This document shows, piece after piece, positions 25,872 through 36,457 of a stretch of DNA of 64,000 nt. Numbering within the stretch: the stretch's first letter is position 1; every line of letters begins with the position of its first letter. The stretch lies in contig CP054689.1 of the NCBI GenBank assembly GCA_013348725.1, positions 980,501 to 1,044,500 on the forward strand, in the 5' to 3' direction. The DNA comes from Ectothiorhodospiraceae bacterium 2226 (GTDB lineage Bacteria; Pseudomonadota; Gammaproteobacteria; GCA-013348725). The position numbers were made by a program, and so were the translations under genes. Below the pieces are notes generated by a model, which had not been told where the DNA came from, ran no database searches, and saw only the letters and a program-made list of their open reading frames with translations.

Positions 25872-27077
25872 CTACAGGCGCGCGCGCATGTCGGCCAGAC
25901 GCAGGCTCGGCAGAGCGAGATCGAGGTCGCGCGCAAGCGCGAGCACCTTGAAGCGCTCGCCCATCTCCCCCGGCAGGGTGAGGGTCTTGATCTGCTGTGC
26001 GCGGTGGGTGCGTTCCACCGCATCGAGCGCGTCCAGCTGCGCCAGTTCGAGCAGGCCCGCGCCGAGCAGAAAGTGCGCCTGCGTGGTGTAGCCCGCCACC
26101 GCCAGGCCGGCCGCGTGGGCGGCCTCCGCGGCGGCCGTGAAATCGACATAGGCGGTAATGTCCTGCAAGCCGGGCAGGATCAACGGGTCGCCATGGACGC
26201 GGTGGCGGTAGTGGCAGGTCAGCGTGCCGCCGCTGCGTTCGGGCAGATAGTACTCGCGGCGCGAATAACCGTAATCGAACAGCAGCACCGCACCGCGGCC
26301 GAGGCGTTCGGCGAGTGCGCGCAGCCAATCCCCCACCGCGGGCGCGAGTTCGCTCACGTAGCCGGCGGGCAGCGCGCCCGCCTCCGCCTCCACCGCCGCC
26401 AGCTGCTCCGCCAGGCGCGGATCGCTCCACGGCCCCGCGCGCCACACGAAGCGCCCGTCGGCCCAGTCCACGTACAACTCCGCCGTCTCACCGTCGGTGC
26501 CCCGCACGAAGCGGTGCACCGGGAGGGCGTCCAACAGCTCGTTCGCCACCACCACGCCCTGCCAGCCCGGCGGCGGGAGGTCGTCCAGCCACTGCACGCG
26601 TTCCCGCAGCGCGATCGGTGCCTCGGCGAGCCGCGCCTGCTGGCGCGCGCGCAGTTCGGCGCTGCGCTCCAGGATCAGGTAGCGGGCGGGCAGCGCCCCC
26701 AGCGTGTGAAGCTCGCCCAGCAGGTCGGCGGCCAACACCCCGCTACCGGCGCCGACCTCCAGCACCTCCCCGCCCGGCAGTTGCGCCAGCAGCGGTATCA
26801 GCTGTCGCGCCAGGCAGCGTCCGAACAGTGGGGAGAGCTCCGGGGCGGTGATGAAGTCGCCCTCGCGGCCGAACTTGCGGGTGCCGGCGCTGTAATAGCC
26901 GAGGCCCGGCGCGTATAGCGCCTGCTCCATGAAGCGGGCGAAGGGAATGCCGGGAGCACCGGCCGCAACGATCTCGGTATGCAGGGCATCGCGCAGGCGC
27001 GCGCTGTGCGCCGACGCGGCGGGATCGGGCGCGGGCAGGTCCAACGGCTGCGGGCCGAGCTGCGAGGGAAGACGCAT
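25872..27077 (-). CDS. MidA/NDUFAF7-like SAM-dependent methyltransferase
   Basis: A 401-residue class I methyltransferase. IPFARFMEQALYAPGLGYYS with GDFITAPELSPLFGRCLARQL is the signature of the MidA family; the SAM loop is LEVGAGSGVLAADLL and the acidic strand is LILERSAELR. VVANELLDALPVHRF is equally diagnostic. The mitochondrial relative methylates an arginine of complex I subunit NDUFS2; the bacterial substrate is unknown. ATG 27077 is chosen on the family N-terminus. Confidence 0.85.
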   Translation of the reverse strand: MRLPSQLGPQPLDLPAPDPAASAHSARLRDALHTEIVAAGAPGIPFARFMEQALYAPGLGYYSAGTRKFGREGDFITAPELSPLFGRCLARQLIPLLAQLPGGEVLEVGAGSGVLAADLLGELHTLGALPARYLILERSAELRARQQARLAEAPIALRERVQWLDDLPPPGWQGVVVANELLDALPVHRFVRGTDGETAELYVDWADGRFVWRAGPWSDPRLAEQLAAVEAEAGALPAGYVSELAPAVGDWLRALAERLGRGAVLLFDYGYSRREYYLPERSGGTLTCHYRHRVHGDPLILPGLQDITAYVDFTAAAEAAHAAGLAVAGYTTQAHFLLGAGLLELAQLDALDAVERTHRAQQIKTLTLPGEMGERFKVLALARDLDLALPSLRLADMRARL

Positions 27078-27143
27078 GAAGTTCGGTAGGGCGGTGAATT
27101 GCGGTACAGTGTGCCACACAGCGACTGCGCGGAGTAACCCGGC

Positions 27144-27899
27144 TTGGGGACGGACGACAAACCGCTACAGGACAAGGTCGCGCTGATTACCGGCGCGGCG
27201 CACCGCATTGGCGCCGCGGTGGCGCGCCACCTGCATGCGCGCGGCATGCGTATCGTGCTGCACTATCACAGCTCGCGCGCGGCGGCGCTCGCCCTGCAGG
27301 GCGAGCTTTGCGCGGCGCGGCCGGCATCGGTGGTGCTGGTGCAGGCCGATCTGCTGAACGCCGCCAAGCTCGCGGCGGTGGTGCAGGAGGCCGTAGCCGC
27401 CTGGGGCCGCTTGGACGTGTTGGTCAACAACGCCTCGAGTTTCTACGCGACGCCGATGGGATCGGTGGACGAGAGCCAGTGGGACGAGCTGATCGGCACC
27501 AACCTCAAGGCACCGTTCTTCCTCAGCCAAGCCGCCGCGCCCCACCTCGCGAGCAGCCAGGGCTGCATCGTCAACATCGTGGACATCCACGCCGACCGTC
27601 CGCTGAAGGACTACCCGGTATACAGCACCGCCAAGGCCGGCCTGGTAATGCTCACCCGTGCGCTGGCCAGCGAGCTGGGGCCACCGGTGCGCGTGAACGC
27701 CGTGGCACCGGGCGCCATCCTGTGGCCCGAGCACGACCTAGACGAGGTCACCAAGCAGCGCATCATCTCGCGCACCCTGCTCAAGCGGCAGGGTAGCGTG
27801 GACGACATCGCCCGCGCGGTGCATTTCCTGGTGGCGGATGCCCCGTATGTCACGGGGCAGGTCATCACCGTGGACGGCGGCCGCACCGTCAATCGCTAG
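27144..27899 (+). CDS. Pteridine reductase (FolM-like SDR)
   Basis: A 251-residue short-chain dehydrogenase. The motif TGAAHRIGAAVARHLHARG, with the His-Arg of the TGxxxRIG cofactor loop, is characteristic of pteridine reductases, as is NNASSFYATP. The catalytic Tyr-x3-Lys is YSTAKAG. It should reduce dihydropteridines such as dihydromonapterin with NADPH. The start is TTG 27144 (GGAG at 27131-27134). It is convergent with folK-folB, so pterin genes cluster here. It diverges from the MidA-like gene. Confidence 0.85.
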   Translation: MGTDDKPLQDKVALITGAAHRIGAAVARHLHARGMRIVLHYHSSRAAALALQGELCAARPASVVLVQADLLNAAKLAAVVQEAVAAWGRLDVLVNNASSFYATPMGSVDESQWDELIGTNLKAPFFLSQAAAPHLASSQGCIVNIVDIHADRPLKDYPVYSTAKAGLVMLTRALASELGPPVRVNAVAPGAILWPEHDLDEVTKQRIISRTLLKRQGSVDDIARAVHFLVADAPYVTGQVITVDGGRTVNR

Positions 27900-27930
27900 C
27901 CGAAAGGCTATCCTGCGCATGGTCTGACGC

Positions 27931-27959
27931 GCCGCGCCCGGCGCATGTCCGGGCGCGGC
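27931..27959. terminator. Hairpin between convergent pteridine reductase and folK
   Basis: A perfect 11-bp stem (GCCGCGCCCGG / CCGGGCGCGGC, 7-base loop) lies between two convergent genes. It has no T tract on either strand but could serve both transcripts. Confidence 0.5.
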
Positions 27960-27990
27960 TACGTCACATAGAACACGGCGGCCAGCCCTG

Positions 27991-28494
27991 CTAGTCGTCG
28001 AGGCCGAGTTCGATCGGCCACAGCGGCTGCGCGTCGGCGTCGAACGCCGCCCACAGGTCCGCGTAGCTGCGCCCGAGGCCGGGGTGAAGGCACCCGCCGG
28101 CGAGCTCGGCCAGCGGGCGCAACACGAAGGCATGTTCGGTGATCTCCGGGCGCGGCAGCACAAGGCCGCCCGCGCGCAACTCGCCCTCGCCGTAAAGCAG
28201 CAGGTCGAGGTCCAGCGTGCGGGGCGAAAACCGCGGCCCCGTGCGGTCGCGCCCATGCGCGTCTTCGATGGCCTGCAGCGTGCGCGCCACCGCGGTCACG
28301 GATTCGGTTGTGTCGAAGCCGACCACCAGGTTGTAGAAGTTGTCGCCGGCGAAGCCCACCGCCTCGCTCTCGTACACCGAGGAGATCTGCAGGACGCCGA
28401 AGCGTTCGCGCAGGCTGCGGATGCCGGCCCGCACGTAACGCGCCGGCTCCACGTTGGATCCCACGCTGACATAGACGCGGACAGGCGCGTTCAC
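27991..28494 (-). CDS. folK: 2-amino-4-hydroxy-6-hydroxymethyldihydropteridine pyrophosphokinase
   Basis: A 167-residue cytoplasmic enzyme of folate synthesis that pyrophosphorylates hydroxymethyl-dihydropterin. Visible motifs are VYVSVGSNVEPARYVRAGI at the N-terminus, GFAGDNFYNLVVGFDT, then the catalytic DRTGPRFSPRTLDLDLLLYG and the LPRPEITEHAFVLRPLAEL loop. Translation starts at GTG 28494, overlapping the folB stop (GTGA), so the two are coupled. Confidence 0.93.
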   Translation of the reverse strand: MNAPVRVYVSVGSNVEPARYVRAGIRSLRERFGVLQISSVYESEAVGFAGDNFYNLVVGFDTTESVTAVARTLQAIEDAHGRDRTGPRFSPRTLDLDLLLYGEGELRAGGLVLPRPEITEHAFVLRPLAELAGGCLHPGLGRSYADLWAAFDADAQPLWPIELGLDD

Positions 28495-28853
28495 GGGGCA
28501 GCGTCGCGGGCGCGCTCGATCACCACGCCGACGTCCTGCGCGCCGCGCACCGCGCCCTGTTTGTTGAGACGCACCCGCACCCAAGGCATCCGAAACTCCT
28601 CCAGCAACAATTGGGCCACCCGTTCGGTCAGGGTCTCCACCAACTGAAACTCGCTGTTGCCCACGTACTCGATGAGGCGCTTCGCCACCGCCTTGTAGTC
28701 CAGCGTGTCGTCAATGTGGTCCGAGGCGGCGGCGCGGCCGATGTCGGTCGCCATGTCGAGGTCCAGTGTGACGGTCTGCTTCACGCGCCGCTCCCATTCG
28801 AAAATCCCGATCACCGTCTCGATCTTCAGCCCGTGCAGGTAAATGATGTCCAT
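28491..28853 (-). CDS. folB: Dihydroneopterin aldolase
   Basis: A 120-residue enzyme that converts 7,8-dihydroneopterin to hydroxymethyl-dihydropterin, the substrate of FolK. MDIIYLHGLKIETVIGIFEWER and the DTLDYKAVAKRLIEYV segment are standard FolB features, with the Lys near the C-terminus (LNKQGAVRGAQDVGVVIER). GAGGAG precedes ATG 28853. First gene of the folB-folK operon. Confidence 0.94.
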   Translation of the reverse strand: MDIIYLHGLKIETVIGIFEWERRVKQTVTLDLDMATDIGRAAASDHIDDTLDYKAVAKRLIEYVGNSEFQLVETLTERVAQLLLEEFRMPWVRVRLNKQGAVRGAQDVGVVIERARDAAP

Positions 28854-28894
28854 ACGCTCCTCAACAAGATGCTTCCGCCGGCCCCGCCAGCCCG

Positions 28895-28900
28895 TATAAT
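28895..28900 (+). promoter_or_regulatory. Perfect -10 box upstream of plsY
   Basis: TATAAT lies 34 bases before the plsY ATG. No good -35 hexamer is seen 16-18 bases upstream. Confidence 0.4.
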
Positions 28901-28933
28901 GGCGCGCCCGGCGCGACCACCGTACTGCAAACC

Positions 28934-29533
28934 ATGCCCCTGCTCGATATCGCCCTGATCCTGTTCGCCTACCTGCTCGGTTCGGTGTCCACGGCCATCG
29001 TCCTGTGTCGCCTGATGGGCCTGCCCGACCCCCGCTCTCAGGGCTCCGGCAACCCCGGCGCGACCAATATCTTGCGCACCGCGGGCAAACGTGCCGGGGC
29101 GTTCACCCTGCTGGGCGACGCCATCAAGGGGCTCATTCCGATCCTTGTCGCCCAGGCCCTGGGCATGACACCGCTGACGCTGATCCTGGTGGCGCTGGCC
29201 GCCTTCCTGGGCCACCTGTATCCGGTGTACTTCGGCTTCCGCGGCGGCAAGGGCGTGGCCACCGCGCTGGGTGTCGCGCTCGGCCTGTATTGGCCGCTCG
29301 GCGTGGCGCTGGTACTCACCTGGCTGTTGGTCGCGGTCGTGTTTCGCTACTCTTCGTTGGCCGCGCTGGTCGCCGCGGCGCTCGCGCCCGCCTATGCCTG
29401 GATCCTCACCGGGCTGACCGAATACACCCTCGGCGTCGGCGTCATGGCCGCCCTGCTGATCTGGCGCCACCGGTCCAACATCCGCAATCTGCTCGCGGGG
29501 ACCGAATCGCCGCTCAAGCGCCGCGAGCGCTGA
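28934..29533 (+). CDS. plsY: Glycerol-3-phosphate acyltransferase
   Basis: A 199-residue inner-membrane enzyme that transfers acyl groups from acyl-phosphate to glycerol 3-phosphate, starting phospholipid synthesis. LGSVSTAIVLCRLMGLPDPRSQGSGNPGATNILR holds motif 1, GHLYPVYFGFRGGKGVATALG motif 2, and IWRHRSNIRNLLAGTES motif 3. About five membrane segments. Divergent from folB-folK. Confidence 0.95.
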   Translation: MPLLDIALILFAYLLGSVSTAIVLCRLMGLPDPRSQGSGNPGATNILRTAGKRAGAFTLLGDAIKGLIPILVAQALGMTPLTLILVALAAFLGHLYPVYFGFRGGKGVATALGVALGLYWPLGVALVLTWLLVAVVFRYSSLAALVAAALAPAYAWILTGLTEYTLGVGVMAALLIWRHRSNIRNLLAGTESPLKRRER

Positions 29534-29538
29534 GCAAC

Positions 29539-30549
29539 CTACACCGGCGCCAGCTCGGCCATCGGCCAGCGCGGGCGCACGGTGAAGCCGGCGCCCTGCG
29601 CCTCGCCCGCGCGCAGACGCTGCAGGCCCGCATAGGCGATCATGGCGCCGTTGTCGGTGCAGAACTCGTGGCGCGCGTAGTAGACCCGCACGCCCTCGGC
29701 GGCGAGCGCCGTCTCCAGCCGCTCGCGCAGTCGCCGGTTGGCACTCACCCCGCCGGCCATCACCAGGCGCGGCAGGCCCGTCGCGCGCATCGCACGCCGG
29801 CACTTGATCACCAGCGTGTCGACCACCGCCTCCTCGAAGGCGCGCGCGATGTCGGCCCGCGCGGCCGGCTCGGGATGCGCCTGCAGGGTGTTGAGGGCGT
29901 AGGTCTTGAGGCCGCTGAAGCTGAAATCGAGTCCCGGCCGGTCGGTCATCGGGCGCGGGAACCGGAAGCGGTTCGGATCGCCCTGCTCCCCCAGCGCCGC
30001 CAACGCGGGACCGCCCGGATAGCCGAGACCCAGCAGCTTGGCGGTCTTGTCGAAGGCCTCGCCGGCGGCGTCGTCCAGCGACTCGCCGAGCACACGGTAG
30101 GCCCCGACGCGCTGCACCTCCACCAGCTGAGTGTGCCCGCCCGAGACCAGCAGCGCGACGAACGGGAACGCCGGCGGATCGGCCTCCAGCATGGGCGCCA
30201 GCAGATGGCCCTCCATGTGGTGCACCCCGACGGCGGGGACGCCCCAGGCCCACGCCAGGCTGCGGCCGATAGCGGCGCCGACCAGCAGTGCGCCCGCCAA
30301 GCCCGGGCCCGCGGTGTAAGCCACGCCGGCGATCGCTTCGGGCGCGGTGTCCGCCTCCGCGAGCACGCGGCGCACCAGCGGCAGGGTCTTGCGCACGTGA
30401 TCGCGCGAGGCCAGTTCCGGCACCACCCCGCCGTACTCGGCGTGCAGGTCCACTTGGCTGTAGAGGGCGTGCGCGAGCAAGCCGCGCGTGGCGTCGTACA
30501 CCGCCACGCCGGTCTCGTCGCACGAGGTTTCCAGGCCGAGAATACGCAT
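29539..30549 (-). CDS. tsaD: tRNA N6-adenosine threonylcarbamoyltransferase
   Basis: A 336-residue ASKHA-fold enzyme that completes t6A37 on tRNAs reading ANN codons, working with TsaB, TsaC and TsaE (not in the window). [19 protein letters not shown] at the N-terminus, the metal motif [10 protein letters not shown] with two His, [16 protein letters not shown] and [16 protein letters not shown] are all intact. ATG 30549 is the family start. It is convergent with plsY and divergent from rpsU, the usual tsaD-rpsU arrangement. Confidence 0.96.
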   Translation of the reverse strand: MRILGLETSCDETGVAVYDATRGLLAHALYSQVDLHAEYGGVVPELASRDHVRKTLPLVRRVLAEADTAPEAIAGVAYTAGPGLAGALLVGAAIGRSLAWAWGVPAVGVHHMEGHLLAPMLEADPPAFPFVALLVSGGHTQLVEVQRVGAYRVLGESLDDAAGEAFDKTAKLLGLGYPGGPALAALGEQGDPNRFRFPRPMTDRPGLDFSFSGLKTYALNTLQAHPEPAARADIARAFEEAVVDTLVIKCRRAMRATGLPRLVMAGGVSANRRLRERLETALAAEGVRVYYARHEFCTDNGAMIAYAGLQRLRAGEAQGAGFTVRPRWPMAELAPV

Positions 30550-30605
30550 CGGCGTATTGTCCGACGCGGGGCGCGGGGCGGCAAGCGCCACCTGCACGCA
30601 GGGCG

Positions 30606-30634
30606 TTTCATTCTGCGCCGCAGGCGTATAGAAT
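30606..30634 (+). promoter_or_regulatory. Candidate promoter of the rpsU-dnaG-rpoD operon
   Basis: TTTCAT (30606-30611), 17-base spacer and TAGAAT (30629-30634) lie about 75 bases upstream of rpsU in the divergent gap with tsaD. Confidence 0.4.
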
Positions 30635-30706
30635 GTGCTGTTCCCGACTGGCCGGTGGGCCGGTCTTGCGTCAACAACCGCCAACAACCCTAGCGAGGTG
30701 ATTGCA

Positions 30707-30922
30707 TTGCCTTCTGTGCGTCTGAAAGAGAACGAGCCGTTCGAGGTCGCCATGCGCCGCTTCAAGCGCGCGTGCGAGAAGGCCGGCGTGCTGTCCGAGG
30801 TGCGCCGCCGCGAGTATTACGAAAAGCCCACTGCCGTACGCAAGCGTAAGCTGGCGGCCGCTGTGAAGCGTCAGCAGAAGAAGCTCTCGCGCGAACACGC
30901 GCGTCGCCACCGCCTGTACTAA
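30707..30922 (+). CDS. rpsU: 30S ribosomal protein bS21
   Basis: A 71-residue basic ribosomal protein, first gene of the macromolecular-synthesis operon. The sequence [26 protein letters not shown] and the C-terminal [14 protein letters not shown] fit bS21 end to end. The only initiation codon giving the normal N-terminus is TTG at 30707, backed by GAGGTG (30695-30700). A TTG start on a ribosomal protein suggests translational down-tuning. Confidence 0.95.
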   Translation: MPSVRLKENEPFEVAMRRFKRACEKAGVLSEVRRREYYEKPTAVRKRKLAAAVKRQQKKLSREHARRHRLY

Positions 30923-30940
30923 ATCGAAGCCGGGCGTTCC

Positions 30941-31396
30941 ATGGCAGACCAGGGTCTCAAGCAGCGCATCGAGGAAGACATGAAGGCCGCGATGCGCGCG
31001 AAGGACAAGGAGCGCCTGGGCACCATCCGCCTCATCCTCTCGGCCATCAAGCAGCGTGAGGTGGATGAGCGCAAGACGCTCGACGAGGCGGAGATCCTCG
31101 CGGTGCTCGACAAGATGGTCAAGCAACGCCGGGAGTCCATCGCGCAGTATGAGCAGGCCGGGCGCGACGATCTGGCCGCCAAAGAGGCGGCCGAACTCGA
31201 CGTACTCAACGGCTACCTCCCCGCCCCCCTCTCCGACGACGAGCTCGATCAACTGATCGCGCAGGCCGTCACCGAATCCGGCGCCGAGTCGGTGCGGGAC
31301 ATGGGCAAGGTGATGGGGATACTGCGACCCAAGGTGCAGGGCCGGGCCGACATGAAGGCCGTCAGCGAGCGCATCAAGGGGCAACTGGCGGGCTAA
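30941..31396 (+). CDS. GatB/YqeY domain protein
   Basis: A 151-residue helical protein related to the tRNA-binding tail of amidotransferase GatB. LKQRIEEDMKAAMRAKDKERLGTIRLILSAIKQREVDER at the N-terminus and DMGKVMGILRPKVQGRADMKAVSERIKGQL at the C-terminus are diagnostic. It is a standard member of the rpsU-dnaG-rpoD operon in many gammaproteobacteria. Biochemical role is not established. Confidence 0.92.
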   Translation: MADQGLKQRIEEDMKAAMRAKDKERLGTIRLILSAIKQREVDERKTLDEAEILAVLDKMVKQRRESIAQYEQAGRDDLAAKEAAELDVLNGYLPAPLSDDELDQLIAQAVTESGAESVRDMGKVMGILRPKVQGRADMKAVSERIKGQLAG

Positions 31397-31532
31397 GGCG
31401 CCTCAACTCCAAGGCGCGTCGGCCTTTGAAGCCCCGCTGGGGTTGCCCCTGCAAGGGCCCTCGATGGCAAGGCCGCCCCGATGGAGGCCGTCCCTGTGGT
31501 GGCCGTATGGCGTCGAGGCGTACACTCCCCGC

Positions 31533-33326
31533 ATGAGCGGCCTGATCCCTTCCCAGTTCGTCGACGAACTGCTCACCCGCATCGACATCGTCGAGGTCAT
31601 CGACGCGCGGGTGGCACTGAAGAAACAGGGGCGCGAGTTCGCCGCCTGCTGTCCGTTCCACAACGAGAAGACCCCCTCCTTCACCGTGAGCCCCAGCAAG
31701 CAGTTCTACCACTGCTTCGGCTGCGGCGCGCACGGCACCGCCATCGGCTTTCTCATGGAGTACGAGCACATGAGTTTTCCGGAGGCCGTGGAGGAGCTGG
31801 CACGCAGCATCAACCTCACCGTACCACGCGAGGGCGCGCGCCCGGGCGGGGCTCCCGCCCACGCCGAGGGGGAAGGCGCCGCCTTGTACGACGTGCTGGA
31901 GCGCGCCGCGAGTGCGTTCCAGCGCCAGCTGCGCGAGCACCCGCAGCGCCGGCGCGCGGTGGACTACCTCAAGCGGCGCGGCCTGAGCGGGGAGATCGCC
32001 CAGACCTTCGGTCTCGGCTATGCCCCCCCGGGCTGGGACAACCTGGCCCGCAGCACCGAGCTCGCGGGCATGGCGTCGCGCCAGTTACTGGCCGCCGGCC
32101 TGATGATCGAGAAGGATGCCGACCGGGCCTACGACCGCTTTCGCGACCGCATCATGTTCCCGATCCGCGACCGCCGCGGGCGGGTGGTCGGCTTCGGCGG
32201 CCGGGTGCTCGGCGACGAGGAGCCCAAGTACCTGAACTCGCCGGAGACGGCGGTGTTCCACAAGGGGCGCGAACTGTACGGCCTGTACGAAGCCCGCAAG
32301 GCCTTGCGCCACATCCCGCGTCTGCTGGTGGTGGAAGGTTACATGGACGTGATCGCGCTGGCGCAGAACGGCATCCGGAACGCGGTCGCCACGCTGGGCA
32401 CCGCCACCACCGCGGGCCACTTGGAGCGCCTGTTCCGCGTATCGCCGGAGGTGGTGTTCTGCTTCGACGGCGATCGCGCGGGACGCGAGGCGGCGTGGCG
32501 GGCGCTCGAGCAGGCGCTACCGGCGCTGGAGGACGGACGCCAGGTGCGCTTCCTGTTCCTACCCGACGGCGAAGACCCGGACAGCTACGTGCGCCGGACC
32601 GGACAGGAGGCCTTCGAGCAGGCCATTGCGGACGCGGTCCCATTTTCCACCTTTTTCTTTCAAGCCCTGGCGCAACAGACCGATATGAACAGCATGGATG
32701 GGCGCGCCCGGCTGGTGAAGCTGGCGGAGCCCTTGCTGAAACAACTGCCGCGGGGCGCGCTGCGCCAGCTCATGCTGAAGCGCCTGGGCGAGCTGAGCGG
32801 GCTGGAGCGCGCGCAGCTGCAGGACCTGATGGGCGAGCGCAGCGTCGCCACGCGGCCCCCGCGTAAGCCCAGGCGAGACGCCGGCGCCACGGCGCTCACC
32901 CCGCTGCGCCATGCGATCGCCCTGCTGCTGCATCGGCCGAGCTTGGCGATGCGCGTGCGTGACCCGACGCGCCTGGGAGAATTGGAGACCCGAGGGGCAC
33001 CGCTGCTGCTACGCTTGCTTGAGGTGATCCAGGCCCACCCCCACATATCCACTGCCGCCCTGCTCGAACGCTGGCGGGAGACGCCCGAAGGGGTGCACCT
33101 GGCGCGCCTCGCCCAGTGGCGTCCGCTGCTGGACGATGACGAGGCGGTGGCTGCCGAATTCGATGGGGTGCTGCAGTTGCTGGAAGGGCAGTGGCTCGAT
33201 CAGCGCACCGAGCGCATGCTTGCCGCGGCGCGCGCCGGGCTGCTCTCCCCCGAGGAGAAGGCCGAGCTGCCCCGCCTGCTGGCGGCGCGCGCGGCGCATC
33301 GCCCGCTTCCCACGGCCGATTCTTGA
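31533..33326 (+). CDS. dnaG: DNA primase
   Basis: A 597-residue primase that makes RNA primers at the replication fork with DnaB. The CHC2 zinc-binding domain has CCPFHNEKTPSFTVSPSKQFYHCFGCGAHG near residues 38-68. The catalytic core contains FRDRIMFPIRDRRGRVVGFGGRVLG and the Toprim LLVVEGYMDVIAL with the acidic FDGDRAGREAAWRAL. The C-terminal DnaB-binding domain follows from about residue 450. ATG 31533 is the family start; the open frame upstream has no similarity. No strong Shine-Dalgarno is visible. Confidence 0.96.
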   Translation: MSGLIPSQFVDELLTRIDIVEVIDARVALKKQGREFAACCPFHNEKTPSFTVSPSKQFYHCFGCGAHGTAIGFLMEYEHMSFPEAVEELARSINLTVPREGARPGGAPAHAEGEGAALYDVLERAASAFQRQLREHPQRRRAVDYLKRRGLSGEIAQTFGLGYAPPGWDNLARSTELAGMASRQLLAAGLMIEKDADRAYDRFRDRIMFPIRDRRGRVVGFGGRVLGDEEPKYLNSPETAVFHKGRELYGLYEARKALRHIPRLLVVEGYMDVIALAQNGIRNAVATLGTATTAGHLERLFRVSPEVVFCFDGDRAGREAAWRALEQALPALEDGRQVRFLFLPDGEDPDSYVRRTGQEAFEQAIADAVPFSTFFFQALAQQTDMNSMDGRARLVKLAEPLLKQLPRGALRQLMLKRLGELSGLERAQLQDLMGERSVATRPPRKPRRDAGATALTPLRHAIALLLHRPSLAMRVRDPTRLGELETRGAPLLLRLLEVIQAHPHISTAALLERWRETPEGVHLARLAQWRPLLDDDEAVAAEFDGVLQLLEGQWLDQRTERMLAAARAGLLSPEEKAELPRLLAARAAHRPLPTADS

Positions 33327-33350
33327 AATTCGAAGGCCTGCGCGGGGAAC

Positions 33351-33379
33351 TGGCAGGCGAGGCAGCCGTCAACTATACT
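33351..33379 (+). promoter_or_regulatory. Weak candidate internal promoter ahead of rpoD
   Basis: TATACT (33374-33379) is a good -10 box in the 132-base dnaG-rpoD gap. The -35 position, 17 bases upstream, reads TGGCAG and is poor. Separate rpoD promoters are common in this operon. Confidence 0.35.
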
Positions 33380-33458
33380 GGCTCGTTTGTATTCCGGGCA
33401 GCTTAGCCTACGGACGGGGAGGCCGTCCGCACCGATCGCGAGGTACGGGAAGCTTATC

Positions 33459-35318
<1,860 letters not shown>

Positions 35319-35344
35319 GCCTCGGGCGTTCAGTGGTAAGATGC

Positions 35345-35374
35345 GGGCGGGCCGATGGCCCGCCCGTTTCGTTT
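35345..35374 (+). terminator. Rho-independent terminator of the rpoD operon
   Basis: A perfect 9-bp stem (GGGCGGGCC / GGCCCGCCC, loop GAT) followed by GTTTCGTTT, 26 bases after the rpoD stop. The first tRNA-half repeat starts three bases later. Confidence 0.85.
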
Positions 35375-35376
35375 GC

Positions 35377-36381
35377 GGGCCTGTAGCTCAGTGGGTGAGC
35401 CGGGGATTTCAAAGAGCCACCTAATGTGGCTCTTTGCCGGCGAACGCCGCGCCACGGATGGCGCGGCTGGAACCACGCACCACGGACGGTTGCTTGCATC
35501 AGCTTCAATTGGGCCTGTAGCCCAGCGGTTAGAGCTGGGGTGAGCCGGGGGTTTCAAAGAGCCACTAACGTGGCTCTTTGCCGGCGAACGCCGCGCCACG
35601 GATGGCGCGGCTGGAACCACGCACCACGGACGGTTGCTTGCATCAGCTTCAATTGGGCCTGTAGCTCAGCGGTTAGAGCAGGGGTGAGCCGGGGGTTTCA
35701 AAGAGCCACCTAATTTGGCTCTTTGCCGGCGAACGCCGCGCCACGGATGGCGCGGCTGGAACCACGCACCACGGACGGTTGCTTGCATCAGCTTCAATTG
35801 GGCCTGTAGCTCAGCGGTTAGAGCAGGGGTGAGCCGGGGGTTTCAAAGAGCCACCTAATGTGGCTCTTTGCCGGCGAACGCCGCGCCACGGATGGCGCGG
35901 CTGGAACCACGCACCACGGACGGTTGCTTGCATCAGCTTCAATTGGGCCTGTAGCTCAGCGGTTAGAGCAGGGGTGAGCCGGGGGTTTCAAAGAGCCACC
36001 TAATTTGGCTCTTTGCCGGCGAACGCCGCGCCACGGATGGCGCGGCTGGAACCACGCACCACGGACGGTTGCTTGCATCAGCTTCAATTGGGCCTGTAGC
36101 TCAGCGGTTAGAGCTGGGGTGAGCCGGGGGTTTCAAAGAGCCACTTAACGTGGCTCTTTGCCGGCGAACGCCGCGCCACGGATGGCGCGGCTGGAATCAC
36201 GCACCAAGGATGGTTACTCGCGGCAAACTCTATTTGGGCCTGTAGCTCAGCGGTTAGAGCTGGGGTGAGCCGGGGGTTTCAAAGAGCCACTTAACGTGGC
36301 TCTTTGCCGGCGAACGCCGCGCCACGGATGGCGCGGCTGGAATCACGCACCAAGGATGGTTACTCGCGGCAAACTCTATTT
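35377..36381 (+). repeat. Seven tandem repeats of a tRNA 5' part joined to a palindromic element
   Basis: Units start at 35377, 35511, 35655, 35800, 35945, 36090 and 36236; lengths run 134, 144, 145, 145, 145, 146 and 146. Each begins with the 5' 30 bases of the tRNA at 36382 (GGGCCTGTAGCTCAGCGG then TTAGAGC and RGGG-like bases) and breaks off inside the anticodon stem, so none can make a tRNA. The rest of each unit is an element with an 11-bp stem (CAAAGAGCCAC / GTGGCTCTTTG), a 9-bp stem (GCCGCGCCA / TGGCGCGGC) and a 3' spacer. Unit 1 has lost about 12 bases of the D-arm region; unit 2 has GCCC for GCTC. Units 3-5 are nearly identical, and units 6-7 are nearly identical and share their spacer with the real tRNA. 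This indicates recent tandem amplification. Confidence 0.92.

Positions 36382-36457
<76 letters not shown>

Noticed and set aside
33322-33328. Heat-shock sigma-32 -35 box (CTTGAAA) at the end of dnaG
   Set aside because: No CCCCAT-like -10 at the required distance.
35377-36235. Several functional tRNA genes in tandem
   Set aside because: Units lack the anticodon loop, T arm and 3' acceptor strand; only 36382-36457 folds completely.
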